From the NCBI GenBank assembly GCA_022713905.1, contig JAIHTM010000138.1:1-6812 (forward strand): 6,812 nucleotides of DNA, written 5' to 3'. This document shows positions 1 to 5,549 of this stretch, in pieces. Numbering within the stretch: the stretch's first letter is position 1; each line of letters begins with the position of its first letter. The notes under the pieces were generated by a model. That model was not told where the DNA came from and did not search any database. It saw only the letters and a program-made list of their open reading frames with translations. The position numbers were made by a program, and so were the translations under genes. This DNA comes from Collinsella sp. Lineage in GTDB: Bacteria > Actinomycetota > Coriobacteriia > Coriobacteriales > Coriobacteriaceae.

Positions 1-68
1 CAACCGGAGTGAAGATAAAGCCTGGCCCGCCCGCAAAGCACCACGCAGACCGCAGGGACGGGAGCGGC

Positions 69-86
69 TATACTACTCTCAGTAGT
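69..86 (+). promoter_or_regulatory. Candidate purE promoter -10 box with overlapping dyad
   Basis: TATACT at 69-74 matches five of six bases of the sigma-A -10 consensus and lies about 65 nt upstream of the purE start codon. No convincing -35 hexamer sits 16-18 nt upstream. A perfect 6-3-6 inverted repeat, ACTACT-CTC-AGTAGT, spans 72-86 and overlaps the -10 box and the expected transcription start near 80, so it could be an operator. It does not resemble the Bacillus PurBox. Positions 1-68 show no gene I can recognise; short open frames there end by about 87 and could be the tail of an upstream gene. Confidence 0.4.
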
Positions 87-90
87 TAAG

Positions 91-113
91 GGTCGCGGAT
101 TCGCCGCGTCACC
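91..113 (+). promoter_or_regulatory. 5'UTR hairpin upstream of purE
   Basis: CGCGG (94-98) pairs with CCGCG (104-108) around a 5-nt loop. The outer GGT (91-93) can pair with ACC (111-113) across a 2-nt bulge. The hairpin lies between the candidate transcription start and the purE ribosome binding site (AGGAGG, 123-128) and leaves that site free. It has no U-tract, so it is not an intrinsic terminator. It may stabilise the mRNA or be a chance GC-rich stem. Confidence 0.3.
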
Positions 114-137
114 GCTCTCAACAGGAGGTCTTTGTTT

Positions 138-602
138 ATGGCAGATCAGAAGCCGGTTGTCGGGATCATCATGGGCTCCAAGTCCGATCTGGGCGTTATG
201 GAAGGTTGCACTGCCGAGCTCGAGGCACTGGGCGTGCCCTATGAGCTCGTCATTGCAAGCGCGCATCGCACGCCGGCGAAGGTCCATGAGTGGGCCTCGA
301 CTGCTGCCGACCGCGGCATCAAGGTGATTATCGCCGCCGCCGGCAAGGCTGCTCACCTGGGTGGTGTCGTGGCTGCGTTTACGCCGCTGCCGGTTATCGG
401 CGTGCCTATGAAGACGAGCGATCTGGGTGGTATGGACTCGCTGCTGTCGATGGTGCAGATGCCTTCGGGCGTGCCCGTTGCCTGTGTGGCCATCAACGGT
501 GCCAAGAACGCTGCCATTTACGCCACGCAGATTCTGGGCGCATGCGACCCCGAGTACCGCAAGGTTATCGAGAAGATGAAGCAGGAGATGGCTGACGCCT
601 AA
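138..602 (+). CDS. purE: N5-carboxyaminoimidazole ribonucleotide mutase (PurE, class I)
   Basis: Cytosolic enzyme of de novo purine synthesis that converts N5-CAIR to CAIR. The 154-residue product fits the usual class I length. Visible motifs are the phosphate-binding MGSKSD (12-17), SAHRTP (41-46) with the catalytic His at 43, GKAAHLGG (69-76) and the VQMPSGVPVA segment; these fit class I (N5-CAIR mutase) and not the class II AIR carboxylase. Two common signature residues differ: Leu replaces the usual Trp after SKSD, and Gly replaces Pro in HLPG. The loop INGAKNAA is the short variant also known in Thermotoga and clostridial PurE. I chose ATG 138 because AGGAGG (123-128) is 9 nt upstream; an in-frame TTG at 132 would be only 3 nt from that site. 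Class I PurE normally works with PurK, which is not in this window. The sortase gene follows 36 nt downstream, probably on the same transcript. Confidence 0.97.
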   Translation: MADQKPVVGIIMGSKSDLGVMEGCTAELEALGVPYELVIASAHRTPAKVHEWASTAADRGIKVIIAAAGKAAHLGGVVAAFTPLPVIGVPMKTSDLGGMDSLLSMVQMPSGVPVACVAINGAKNAAIYATQILGACDPEYRKVIEKMKQEMADA

Positions 603-638
603 GCGCTCTGCCAGTCCATTTGTAGCATAAGGAGAGCC

Positions 639-1637
639 ATGTCCGACTATCAGGGAAAGCGTTTTTCGGCTTCTCGGATTCCCGATCCAGCCAAGTCGGG
701 AGCAGCTCGCGTGCCGCAGCAGGGTCGGATATCCTCTCCTCAGCAGCCACGCGCGCCGCGCCCCGTGACGCCGGCGAAGCATCGTCGTCAGGATGCACCT
801 GCTGCATATCGCCCCTCGTCATACAGTGCGGCCAAGAAGTCGCCTCGCTCTTCGGCGCATACCGCGCCATCGAGCTATACCGAGCCGCCGCGCAAAAAGC
901 GCCGCTCCGTCATTCCCATTCTGCTCATCATCATCGGCATTGGCCTGATCGTTGCTGCGGCCGCCATCTTTATCAACGCGCAGATTGGCTATAAGCAGGC
1001 GAGCGAGTCGTATCAAAAAATCGAAAAGCAATATGTGAGCGACAAGGACGCCAGTGGCGTGCCAATTATCGACTTCAATGCGCTTGCCCAGACAAATCCC
1101 GAGGTTGTGGGTTGGATTTACGCGCCCGGCACCAATATCAACTACCCCGTGGTGCAGACCAACAACAACTCCAAGTACCTTAACACGCTGTTTGACGGTA
1201 CGGCCAATGCGTCGGGCGCCATCTTTTTGGATAGCGACGATACCGCGCCGGGCATGGTGGATCAGCAGACCACGATTTACGGTCATCATATGAACGACGG
1301 TTCGATGTTCAACGTGATTTCGGATACGACCGATCAAGCGACGTTCGACAGCATGGACTACGTGTACTACATCACACGTGACGCGACGTATAAGCTGCGT
1401 CCGCTGGCGACCAAGGTGGTCGAGGACACGTATGCCAAGGCGCGCACGCCCAACTTTGAGGGCGATGACGGACTGAAGAATTATCTGTCCGAGATGCTCG
1501 ACGGTGCCTCTGCCGTGGCGAGCGATGCCAGCGATCGTGCCGCTTCGGCAACCAAGGTCGTAACGCTTGTGACCTGCCGTTCGTTATCGCTGAGCAACAC
1601 GCGTGCTGTCATGGTGCTCACGCCGGTCGAGGAATAA
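639..1637 (+). CDS. srtB: Class B sortase, membrane-anchored transpeptidase
   Basis: Cysteine transpeptidase expected to act on the outer face of the membrane, joining sorting-signal proteins to peptidoglycan or to pilins. The 332-residue product starts with a long cytoplasmic tail (1-89) rich in Pro, Ser, Ala and Arg and probably disordered. A basic stretch, RKKRR, leads into one membrane segment (about 90-114) that acts as a signal anchor. The catalytic domain runs from about 140 to 330. The catalytic triad residues are visible: His216 in IYGHHM, Cys313 in TLVTC and Arg322 in SNTR. The NINYPVVQ and NSKYLNTLFDG segments are typical of class B. The ATG is preceded by AAGGAGAG at 629-636. No LPxTG- or NPxTN-type substrate is encoded in the window, so its target is unknown. 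It sits between purE and a MoaE-like gene with no obvious terminator on either side. Its codons are less GC-biased than those of purF and purM. The class B call is from motif context; the substrate subclass is open. Confidence 0.9.
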   Translation: MSDYQGKRFSASRIPDPAKSGAARVPQQGRISSPQQPRAPRPVTPAKHRRQDAPAAYRPSSYSAAKKSPRSSAHTAPSSYTEPPRKKRRSVIPILLIIIGIGLIVAAAAIFINAQIGYKQASESYQKIEKQYVSDKDASGVPIIDFNALAQTNPEVVGWIYAPGTNINYPVVQTNNNSKYLNTLFDGTANASGAIFLDSDDTAPGMVDQQTTIYGHHMNDGSMFNVISDTTDQATFDSMDYVYYITRDATYKLRPLATKVVEDTYAKARTPNFEGDDGLKNYLSEMLDGASAVASDASDRAASATKVVTLVTCRSLSLSNTRAVMVLTPVEE

Positions 1638-1690
1638 AGTGTCCGGGCCCCGTCCCAAAAAGACTACCCTGGAAATCAAAAGGAGAAATG

Positions 1691-2107
1691 ATGCTTGAAA
1701 GCGGCAAATCGATGCCTTCGGTTGATGCTTGGCTGCGCGAAGCCAAGGCCGATGTTTCGGCGGCTGATTGTGGGATGTACCTGACACACAACGGCGTGGT
1801 GCGTGCGACGCCCAAGGCCGAGGTGCGTGGGGTCGAGACAGATGGTGTGGCGCCTGGGCATAAGGTGGGCGGCATGGTGTTTGGCTTCGATGCCGAAAAG
1901 GTGCAGGCCGCTATCGAGGCAACGCGCGCGATGCCGGGTATCGGCTATGTGCGCGTGTGGCTGGCGAGTGGCGAGCTTACCGTGGGCGACGACATCATGC
2001 TCGTACTCATTGGCGGAGACATTCGCCCGCATGTCGTCGATGCGCTGCAGGCGCTCGTCGGTACCATCAAAAATGAGTGTGTGAGCGAGGTCGAGCGCGA
2101 GGCGTAA
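1691..2107 (+). CDS. moaE: MoaE-like molybdopterin synthase catalytic subunit family protein (divergent)
   Basis: The 138-residue product resembles MoaE, which with thiocarboxylated MoaD adds the dithiolene sulfurs to precursor Z in molybdenum cofactor synthesis. Support is the order and spacing of landmarks compared with E. coli MoaE: NGVVR (34-38, like GKVR with its Arg), an amphipathic helix around 68-80, SGELTVGDDIMLV (93-105, like IGELWPGDEIVFV), then Arg112 and Lys127 at exactly the 15-residue spacing of E. coli Arg104 and Lys119. The second lysine, E. coli Lys126, falls on Val134 here, and the HR dipeptide is IR. Catalytic activity is therefore uncertain. No moaD, moaA or moaC is nearby. 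Two tandem ATGs (1688 and 1691) exist; I chose 1691 because AAAAGGAG (1678-1685) is then 5 nt away instead of 2. It is probably cotranscribed with purE and the sortase gene (53-nt gap) and is ended by the terminator at 2132-2173. Confidence 0.72.
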   Translation: MLESGKSMPSVDAWLREAKADVSAADCGMYLTHNGVVRATPKAEVRGVETDGVAPGHKVGGMVFGFDAEKVQAAIEATRAMPGIGYVRVWLASGELTVGDDIMLVLIGGDIRPHVVDALQALVGTIKNECVSEVEREA

Positions 2108-2131
2108 GGCCGGCAGCAGCACTCGCCAACA

Positions 2132-2173
2132 AAAAGCCCGCTGGCAGTTCAATCAGTCTGCCAGTGGGCTTTT
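2132..2173. terminator. Strong bidirectional intrinsic terminator
   Basis: The arms at 2132-2147 and 2158-2173 form a 16-bp stem with a single G-U wobble (2140/2165) around a 10-nt loop. The outer part of the stem is A-tract/T-tract, so both strands read a GC-rich hairpin ending in a run of U. It lies 24 nt after the MoaE-like stop and 33 nt beyond the stop of the convergent membrane-protein gene. It should therefore terminate transcription from both sides. On the minus strand the wobble becomes a C/A mismatch, a minor weakening, but the U-run is longer there. Confidence 0.93.
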
Positions 2174-2206
2174 CTGTGCGTTGAAAAATCTCGGCATTGC
2201 GTGGCG

Positions 2207-3436
2207 CTACACGCGCGTCGCATCCTTGGGGCTCATGGTCATGCTCTGGAAGCGGTTCTCCATGTAATCGTTATCGAAATACTTGCCGTAGAACTGCGCG
2301 ACGGGAATATCCGGCTCCGTGCCGTTGACGCGCTGGTACCAGTAGTCGAGCGACTGTAGCGTCATGATGCCGTCGACCAGCATAATGACGGTAAAGATGA
2401 CGGTAGCCGAGTAGCGACTCTTCCACGGAATCATGTTGATGAGCTTGAGCAGCCTCGGCAGCAGCAGCTTGATCCAGATAAGGCCACCCAGGCCCCACAG
2501 GCAGGCAAAGCCCGTGCAGGTGCGTCCGCCCGTAAGGACGGCGAGTGGGTCGGGCGTGCCAAACAGCGTTATGTGCGAGTAGCTCCACGAGACCACGCCA
2601 AACGCGGTCTGCATAAACCAGCCCACGAACACCTCAAAGCTGGCGCCGAGTAGGGCGCTCACCAGGAAAATGATGATGGGGTTCTTTTTGTAGAAGCGGT
2701 TAAGCACCATGGTCATGAGCACGGCGCCAAATCCGTAGATGGGGCTGAAGGGGCCAAACAGCATGCCGGCGCGGTTCTGATAGACGCCCGGGTCGTCGAC
2801 CGTCATGTGCCAGATGTCCTCGGCGATCAGGCCGAGTATGCAGCAGACAAAGAACACCCAGAACAGGTTGAAGTAGTTGAGCTTGATGTAGCCCTCGCCG
2901 GTTTCATCGCGGCCGAGCATGCCCTCTGCCGCGGCGTCGCGGTCGAGCATCTCCTGCAGGCGGCGCTGCAGTTCGCGCTCCTGGCGCAGCGTGGGGTCGA
3001 CGGTTGCCGAAAGTGCAACGAGGACGCCGAGCTGGATCGCGGGACGCAGCAGGAAGGGCCCGATGCCCTGGAGCATCACGTCGACCAAAAGCTCGACGAC
3101 GGTGAATGCAATAAGGATGTAGGACAGGCGGGCGGCGTTGCGGCGCTGGTTTTTGATAAGGTCCAGGCCAAAGATGATTAGGATGACGGCACTTGCCGCA
3201 GAGAGCATGATGCCGGCGACGATAAGGCCGACTGCGACGAGCGTGTTGTCGCCGAGCTTTTCGGTGGCGTTGCCGTTAACAAGTGCCGTGATGACCTGCC
3301 ACATAAAGGCAGCGACCGACGGGAGCGTGCCCACGCCGGAAAGGATGCACAGGACGGCGTACACCTTAATGATGAGGGGGATCTTCTTGACCTCCGTGGC
3401 GCTGGGGACGCTGGGGTCGAGTTCGTTTCGATCCAT
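2207..3436 (-). CDS. Polytopic membrane protein with C-terminal CmpB (putative ABC-transporter type IV) domain
   Basis: Integral membrane protein of 409 residues whose substrate and function are unknown. The N-terminal half has about four hydrophobic segments (roughly 20-45, 66-92, 104-124 and 127-147). A charged, helix-prone cytoplasmic linker (about 148-184, with RQERELQRRLQEMLDRD) follows. The C-terminal half (about 188-365) has five more segments and carries the features of the family annotated 'putative ABC transporter permease' (PF06541, CmpB): AGMLFGPFSPIYGFGA (223-238), GASFEVFVGWFM (264-275) with a conserved Glu, WSYS (284-287) and GRTCTGFACLWGLGGL (304-319). No ATPase gene is adjacent, so transport is a family label and not a demonstrated role. 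The start is supported by AGAAAGG (3443-3449) 6 nt upstream of the ATG. It is transcribed alone from its own promoter, convergent with the MoaE-like gene and divergent from purF. Confidence 0.83.
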   Translation of the reverse strand: MDRNELDPSVPSATEVKKIPLIIKVYAVLCILSGVGTLPSVAAFMWQVITALVNGNATEKLGDNTLVAVGLIVAGIMLSAASAVILIIFGLDLIKNQRRNAARLSYILIAFTVVELLVDVMLQGIGPFLLRPAIQLGVLVALSATVDPTLRQERELQRRLQEMLDRDAAAEGMLGRDETGEGYIKLNYFNLFWVFFVCCILGLIAEDIWHMTVDDPGVYQNRAGMLFGPFSPIYGFGAVLMTMVLNRFYKKNPIIIFLVSALLGASFEVFVGWFMQTAFGVVSWSYSHITLFGTPDPLAVLTGGRTCTGFACLWGLGGLIWIKLLLPRLLKLINMIPWKSRYSATVIFTVIMLVDGIMTLQSLDYWYQRVNGTEPDIPVAQFYGKYFDNDYMENRFQSMTMSPKDATRV

Positions 3437-3462
3437 ACAGAACCTTTCTCGCTTTGTTGTAG

Positions 3463-3491
3463 GTTATAAGGATACGCCGCCGACCTGCCAA
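3463..3491 (-). promoter_or_regulatory. Sigma-A-type promoter for the CmpB-domain membrane protein gene
   Basis: Read on the minus strand, TTGGCA (3486-3491) and TATAAC (3463-3468) each match five of six consensus bases and are separated by exactly 17 nt. Transcription would start near 3456, giving a leader of about 20 nt that contains the AGAAAGG ribosome binding site. This is the best promoter match that I can see in the window. Confidence 0.7.
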
Positions 3492-3497
3492 AAGACA

Positions 3498-3509
3498 GGA
3501 CGAACGTCC
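3498..3509. promoter_or_regulatory. Perfect 5-2-5 dyad upstream of the membrane-protein promoter
   Basis: GGACG-AA-CGTCC is a perfect inverted repeat. Its near edge is 6 nt upstream of the -35 box of the minus-strand promoter. With a 2-nt centre it is better suited to a dimeric DNA-binding protein than to an RNA hairpin. No regulator gene is in the window and I recognise no known operator consensus, so the role is inferred from symmetry and position. Confidence 0.3.
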
Positions 3510-3625
3510 CAATTGCAACTTTGTAATCCCCAACGGTGGACGCGGCGGCCATCTGGGGGCGCGGGCGCTTGCACTGGACAGACCGATAAAATGTTTGGCA
3601 ACAAAACTGATTATTAGCTCGGTGG

Positions 3626-3638
3626 GCTTTTAAAAAGC
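3626..3638. promoter_or_regulatory. Palindromic site upstream of the purF promoter
   Basis: GCTTTT-A-AAAAGC is a perfect 6-1-6 palindrome. It sits about 37 nt upstream of the purF TATAAT box, near -60 to -50 relative to the expected transcription start. The position suits an activator or repressor site, or an AT-rich upstream element. It does not match the Bacillus PurR PurBox. The remainder of the 286-nt divergent intergenic region (3437-3722) shows no convincing small gene or riboswitch. Confidence 0.3.
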
Positions 3639-3674
3639 GCTGCTCATGCGCCGGGGAGCGCGTCGCGCCGTGCG

Positions 3675-3680
3675 TATAAT
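3675..3680 (+). promoter_or_regulatory. purF promoter -10 box
   Basis: A perfect TATAAT lies 42 nt upstream of the purF ATG, predicting a transcription start near 3687. No good -35 hexamer is present at 16-18 nt spacing, where the sequence is GC-rich, so the promoter may rely on an activator or on a non-consensus -35. A short GGCG/CGCC stem (3683-3695) overlaps the predicted start region. Confidence 0.5.
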
Positions 3681-3722
3681 AAGGCGGGTAACGCCAAAAA
3701 TACGAGGCTCTGAGGGGATGCC

Positions 3723-5393
3723 ATGTCTCAAGAAACCATCCGCGCGGCCGAGCGTGCCGCGGGACAGGTGAACACCATGTCGACGTATGATCCGGACTCC
3801 GACCAGCTGCATGAGGAATGCGGCATTTTTGGTGTGTGGGCGCCCGATCGCGACGTGGCTCGACTGACGTACTTTGGCCTGCGTGCACTGCAGCACCGTG
3901 GCCAAGAATCGGCGGGAATCGCTGTTGGTGACGGCGGTACGGTTATGGTCCGCAAGGATCTGGGCCTGCTCGACCGTGTGTTCTCCAATGCCGATTTGTC
4001 GACGCTCTCCGGTCAGCTGGCCGTGGGTCATGTGCGCTACGGCACCGCCGGCGCCAAGAGCTGGGAAGCCTCTCAGCCGCACCTCTCTACCATCAATAGC
4101 GTCATTATCGCGCTCGCGCACAACGGCACCCTCGTCAACACCGACGAGCTGCGTCGCCAGCTGATCGAGCTGGGCGTACCGTTCCTCTCCAACTCGGATT
4201 CCGAGGTCGCGACCAAACTCATCGGCTACTTTACTCAGCGTACTGGCCATCTGCGCGAGGGCATTCGCAAGACCATGGAGCTCGTGCGCGGCGGCTACGC
4301 CATGACGCTCATCAACGAGCAGGCGCTCTACGCATTCCGCGATCCGCACGGCATTCGCCCGCTCGTGCTGGGCAAGCTGGTGGATGAGGGCCTGGACCAG
4401 GCCGATGCCGCATCCGTTTCGCAGCTGCCGTCGCAGGACGGCGCCGCGACGGTCGACGCCACCACCCATGTCACGCGCGCCGGCGGCTGGGTCGTTGCCT
4501 CCGAGACCTGCGCGCTCGATATCGTGGGCGCCGAGTACGTCCGCGACGTCCGTCCCGGTGAGATTTTGCGCATCAGCGCCGAGGGCCTTGTGTCCGAGCA
4601 GGGCGTGCCTGCCGCCGAAGAGCCTGCTAACTGCATTTTTGAGCAGGTCTACTTTGCTCGCCCCGATTCCATCATGAACGGCAAGAGCGTCTACGCCTGC
4701 CGTTATGACATGGGTCGTCAGCTGGCACATGAGGAGCCCGTCGAGGCCGACCTGGTCATCGGCGTGCCCGACTCCGGCCTGCCGCCCGCGGAGGGGTATT
4801 CGCACGAGAGCGGTATTCCCTTTGGCGAGGGCCTCATCAAGAATCGCTATGTGGGCCGTACGTTTATCGAGCCTACGCAGGAGCTGCGTGCCATGGGCGT
4901 GCGTATGAAGCTCAACCCACTGCGCGACAACATCGAGGGCAAGCGCCTGGTCGTCATTGACGACTCCATCGTCCGCGGCACCACCATGGTGCAGCTCGTC
5001 AAGATGCTGCGCAACGCCGGCGCCAAGGAGATTCACATCCGCATCAACTCGCCCGAGGTCATCTGGCCGTGCTTCTACGGTATCGATACCGACGTGCAGT
5101 CGCAGCTTATCAGCGCCAACAAGACGGTCGATGAGATCTGCGAGTATATCGGCGCCGATTCGCTGGCCTTCCTTTCGGTCGAGGGCCTGCTGAAGGTCAT
5201 GCCCAAGGGCGGTTACTGCGATGCGTGCTTTACCGGCCGCTACCCCGTGGCGATTCCCGAGAGCTTTGGCCGCGACAAGTTTATGGAGGGCTTTAAGCCC
5301 CGCAACCTGGATAAGCCGCTGCACTTTGACGACGACGCCGTGGTCGAGAAATACGACGACCGCAGCTGGGAAGAGAAGCACGGCGAGGCCTAA
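3723..5393 (+). CDS. purF: Amidophosphoribosyltransferase (glutamine PRPP amidotransferase), Fe-S type
   Basis: Catalyses the committed step of purine synthesis: PRPP plus glutamine gives phosphoribosylamine. The Ntn-type class II glutaminase domain starts at Cys33 (ECGIFGVW), which becomes residue 1 after propeptide cleavage. Arg105 (VGHVRYGT), Asn134-Gly135 (AHNGTLVN) and Asp159 (SNSDSE) fit the glutamine site. The phosphoribosyltransferase domain has the PRPP loop VIDDSIVRGTT (411-421). Cys304, Cys450, Cys499 and Cys502 (in PANCIFE, WPCFYG and YCDACFTG) match the four [4Fe-4S] ligands of Bacillus PurF, so the enzyme is probably oxygen-sensitive. The 32-residue propeptide is long. ATG 3723 has GAGGGG (3712-3717) 5 nt upstream; Met19 (3777) is an alternative start giving a 14-residue propeptide. 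About 30 extra residues interrupt the glutaminase domain near 221-254. The 556-residue product exceeds the roughly 475-500 usual for the family because of the propeptide, this insertion and a C-terminal tail. No TTA, CTA or TCA codon is used. purM follows after 156 nt. Confidence 0.97.
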   Translation: MSQETIRAAERAAGQVNTMSTYDPDSDQLHEECGIFGVWAPDRDVARLTYFGLRALQHRGQESAGIAVGDGGTVMVRKDLGLLDRVFSNADLSTLSGQLAVGHVRYGTAGAKSWEASQPHLSTINSVIIALAHNGTLVNTDELRRQLIELGVPFLSNSDSEVATKLIGYFTQRTGHLREGIRKTMELVRGGYAMTLINEQALYAFRDPHGIRPLVLGKLVDEGLDQADAASVSQLPSQDGAATVDATTHVTRAGGWVVASETCALDIVGAEYVRDVRPGEILRISAEGLVSEQGVPAAEEPANCIFEQVYFARPDSIMNGKSVYACRYDMGRQLAHEEPVEADLVIGVPDSGLPPAEGYSHESGIPFGEGLIKNRYVGRTFIEPTQELRAMGVRMKLNPLRDNIEGKRLVVIDDSIVRGTTMVQLVKMLRNAGAKEIHIRINSPEVIWPCFYGIDTDVQSQLISANKTVDEICEYIGADSLAFLSVEGLLKVMPKGGYCDACFTGRYPVAIPESFGRDKFMEGFKPRNLDKPLHFDDDAVVEKYDDRSWEEKHGEA

Positions 5394-5447
5394 AACCTGC
5401 CATGTAGGGACAGGTTCATTTTGGTAGGTTTTACCTGCTGTTTTGTT
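5394..5447 (+). terminator. Tandem hairpins with U-rich tail after purF (possible terminator or attenuator)
   Basis: Immediately after the purF stop, AACCTGCC (5394-5401) can pair with GGGACAGGTT (5407-5416), leaving A5410 bulged. A second stem, GGTAGGT (5423-5429) with ACCTGCT (5433-5439), closes a UUU loop using two wobble pairs and is followed by GTTTTGTT (5440-5447). The second hairpin plus U-rich run looks like a weak intrinsic terminator within the purF-purM spacer. This stretch is clearly more AT-rich than the flanking genes. It may reduce read-through into purM or act as an attenuator; the stem is short enough that chance is possible. Confidence 0.4.
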
Positions 5448-5455
5448 GATATGAC

Positions 5456-5480
5456 GGCGCGTGCTGTTATGGCGCGCGCC
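5456..5480 (+). promoter_or_regulatory. Stable GC-rich hairpin in the purM leader
   Basis: GGCGCGTGC (5456-5464) pairs over 9 bp, with one U-G wobble, to GCGCGCGCC (5472-5480) around the 7-nt loop TGTTATG. No U-tract follows, so it is not a standard terminator. A further weaker stem, CCGT/ACGG with CGCC/GGCG (5503-5528), lies just before the purM ribosome binding site. These may be mRNA-processing or stability elements between purF and purM. Confidence 0.4.
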
Positions 5481-5549
5481 GAAATGAACGCAACTATGAG
5501 CACCGTTTGGCGCCCGCGCGGCGGACGGTAGTGGGAGAGGAAGGCTCAG

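Noticed and set aside
132..137. TTG at 132 as an alternative purE start.
   Set aside because: It would be only 3 nt from AGGAGG; ATG 138 has proper spacing and gives the usual PurE N-terminus.
819..1337. A 172-codon open frame on the minus strand opposite the sortase gene.
   Set aside because: Same codon-aligned antisense phase as the real gene; no ribosome binding site or recognisable protein.
1638..1690. GGGCCC-centred stretch followed by AAAAAG between the sortase and MoaE-like genes, considered as a terminator.
   Set aside because: The stem is too short and there is no U-run on the plus strand.
1676..2152. A 158-codon open frame on the minus strand opposite the MoaE-like gene.
   Set aside because: Codon-aligned shadow of the real gene; its 5' end runs into the terminator hairpin.
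2807..3181. A 124-codon open frame on the plus strand opposite the membrane-protein gene.
   Set aside because: Codon-aligned shadow in the antisense direction; no start signal and no recognisable motif.
3777..3779. ATG 3777 (Met19) as the purF start.
   Set aside because: Not excluded, since it would give a more typical propeptide length, but the ribosome binding site GAGGGG before 3723 is stronger and better spaced.
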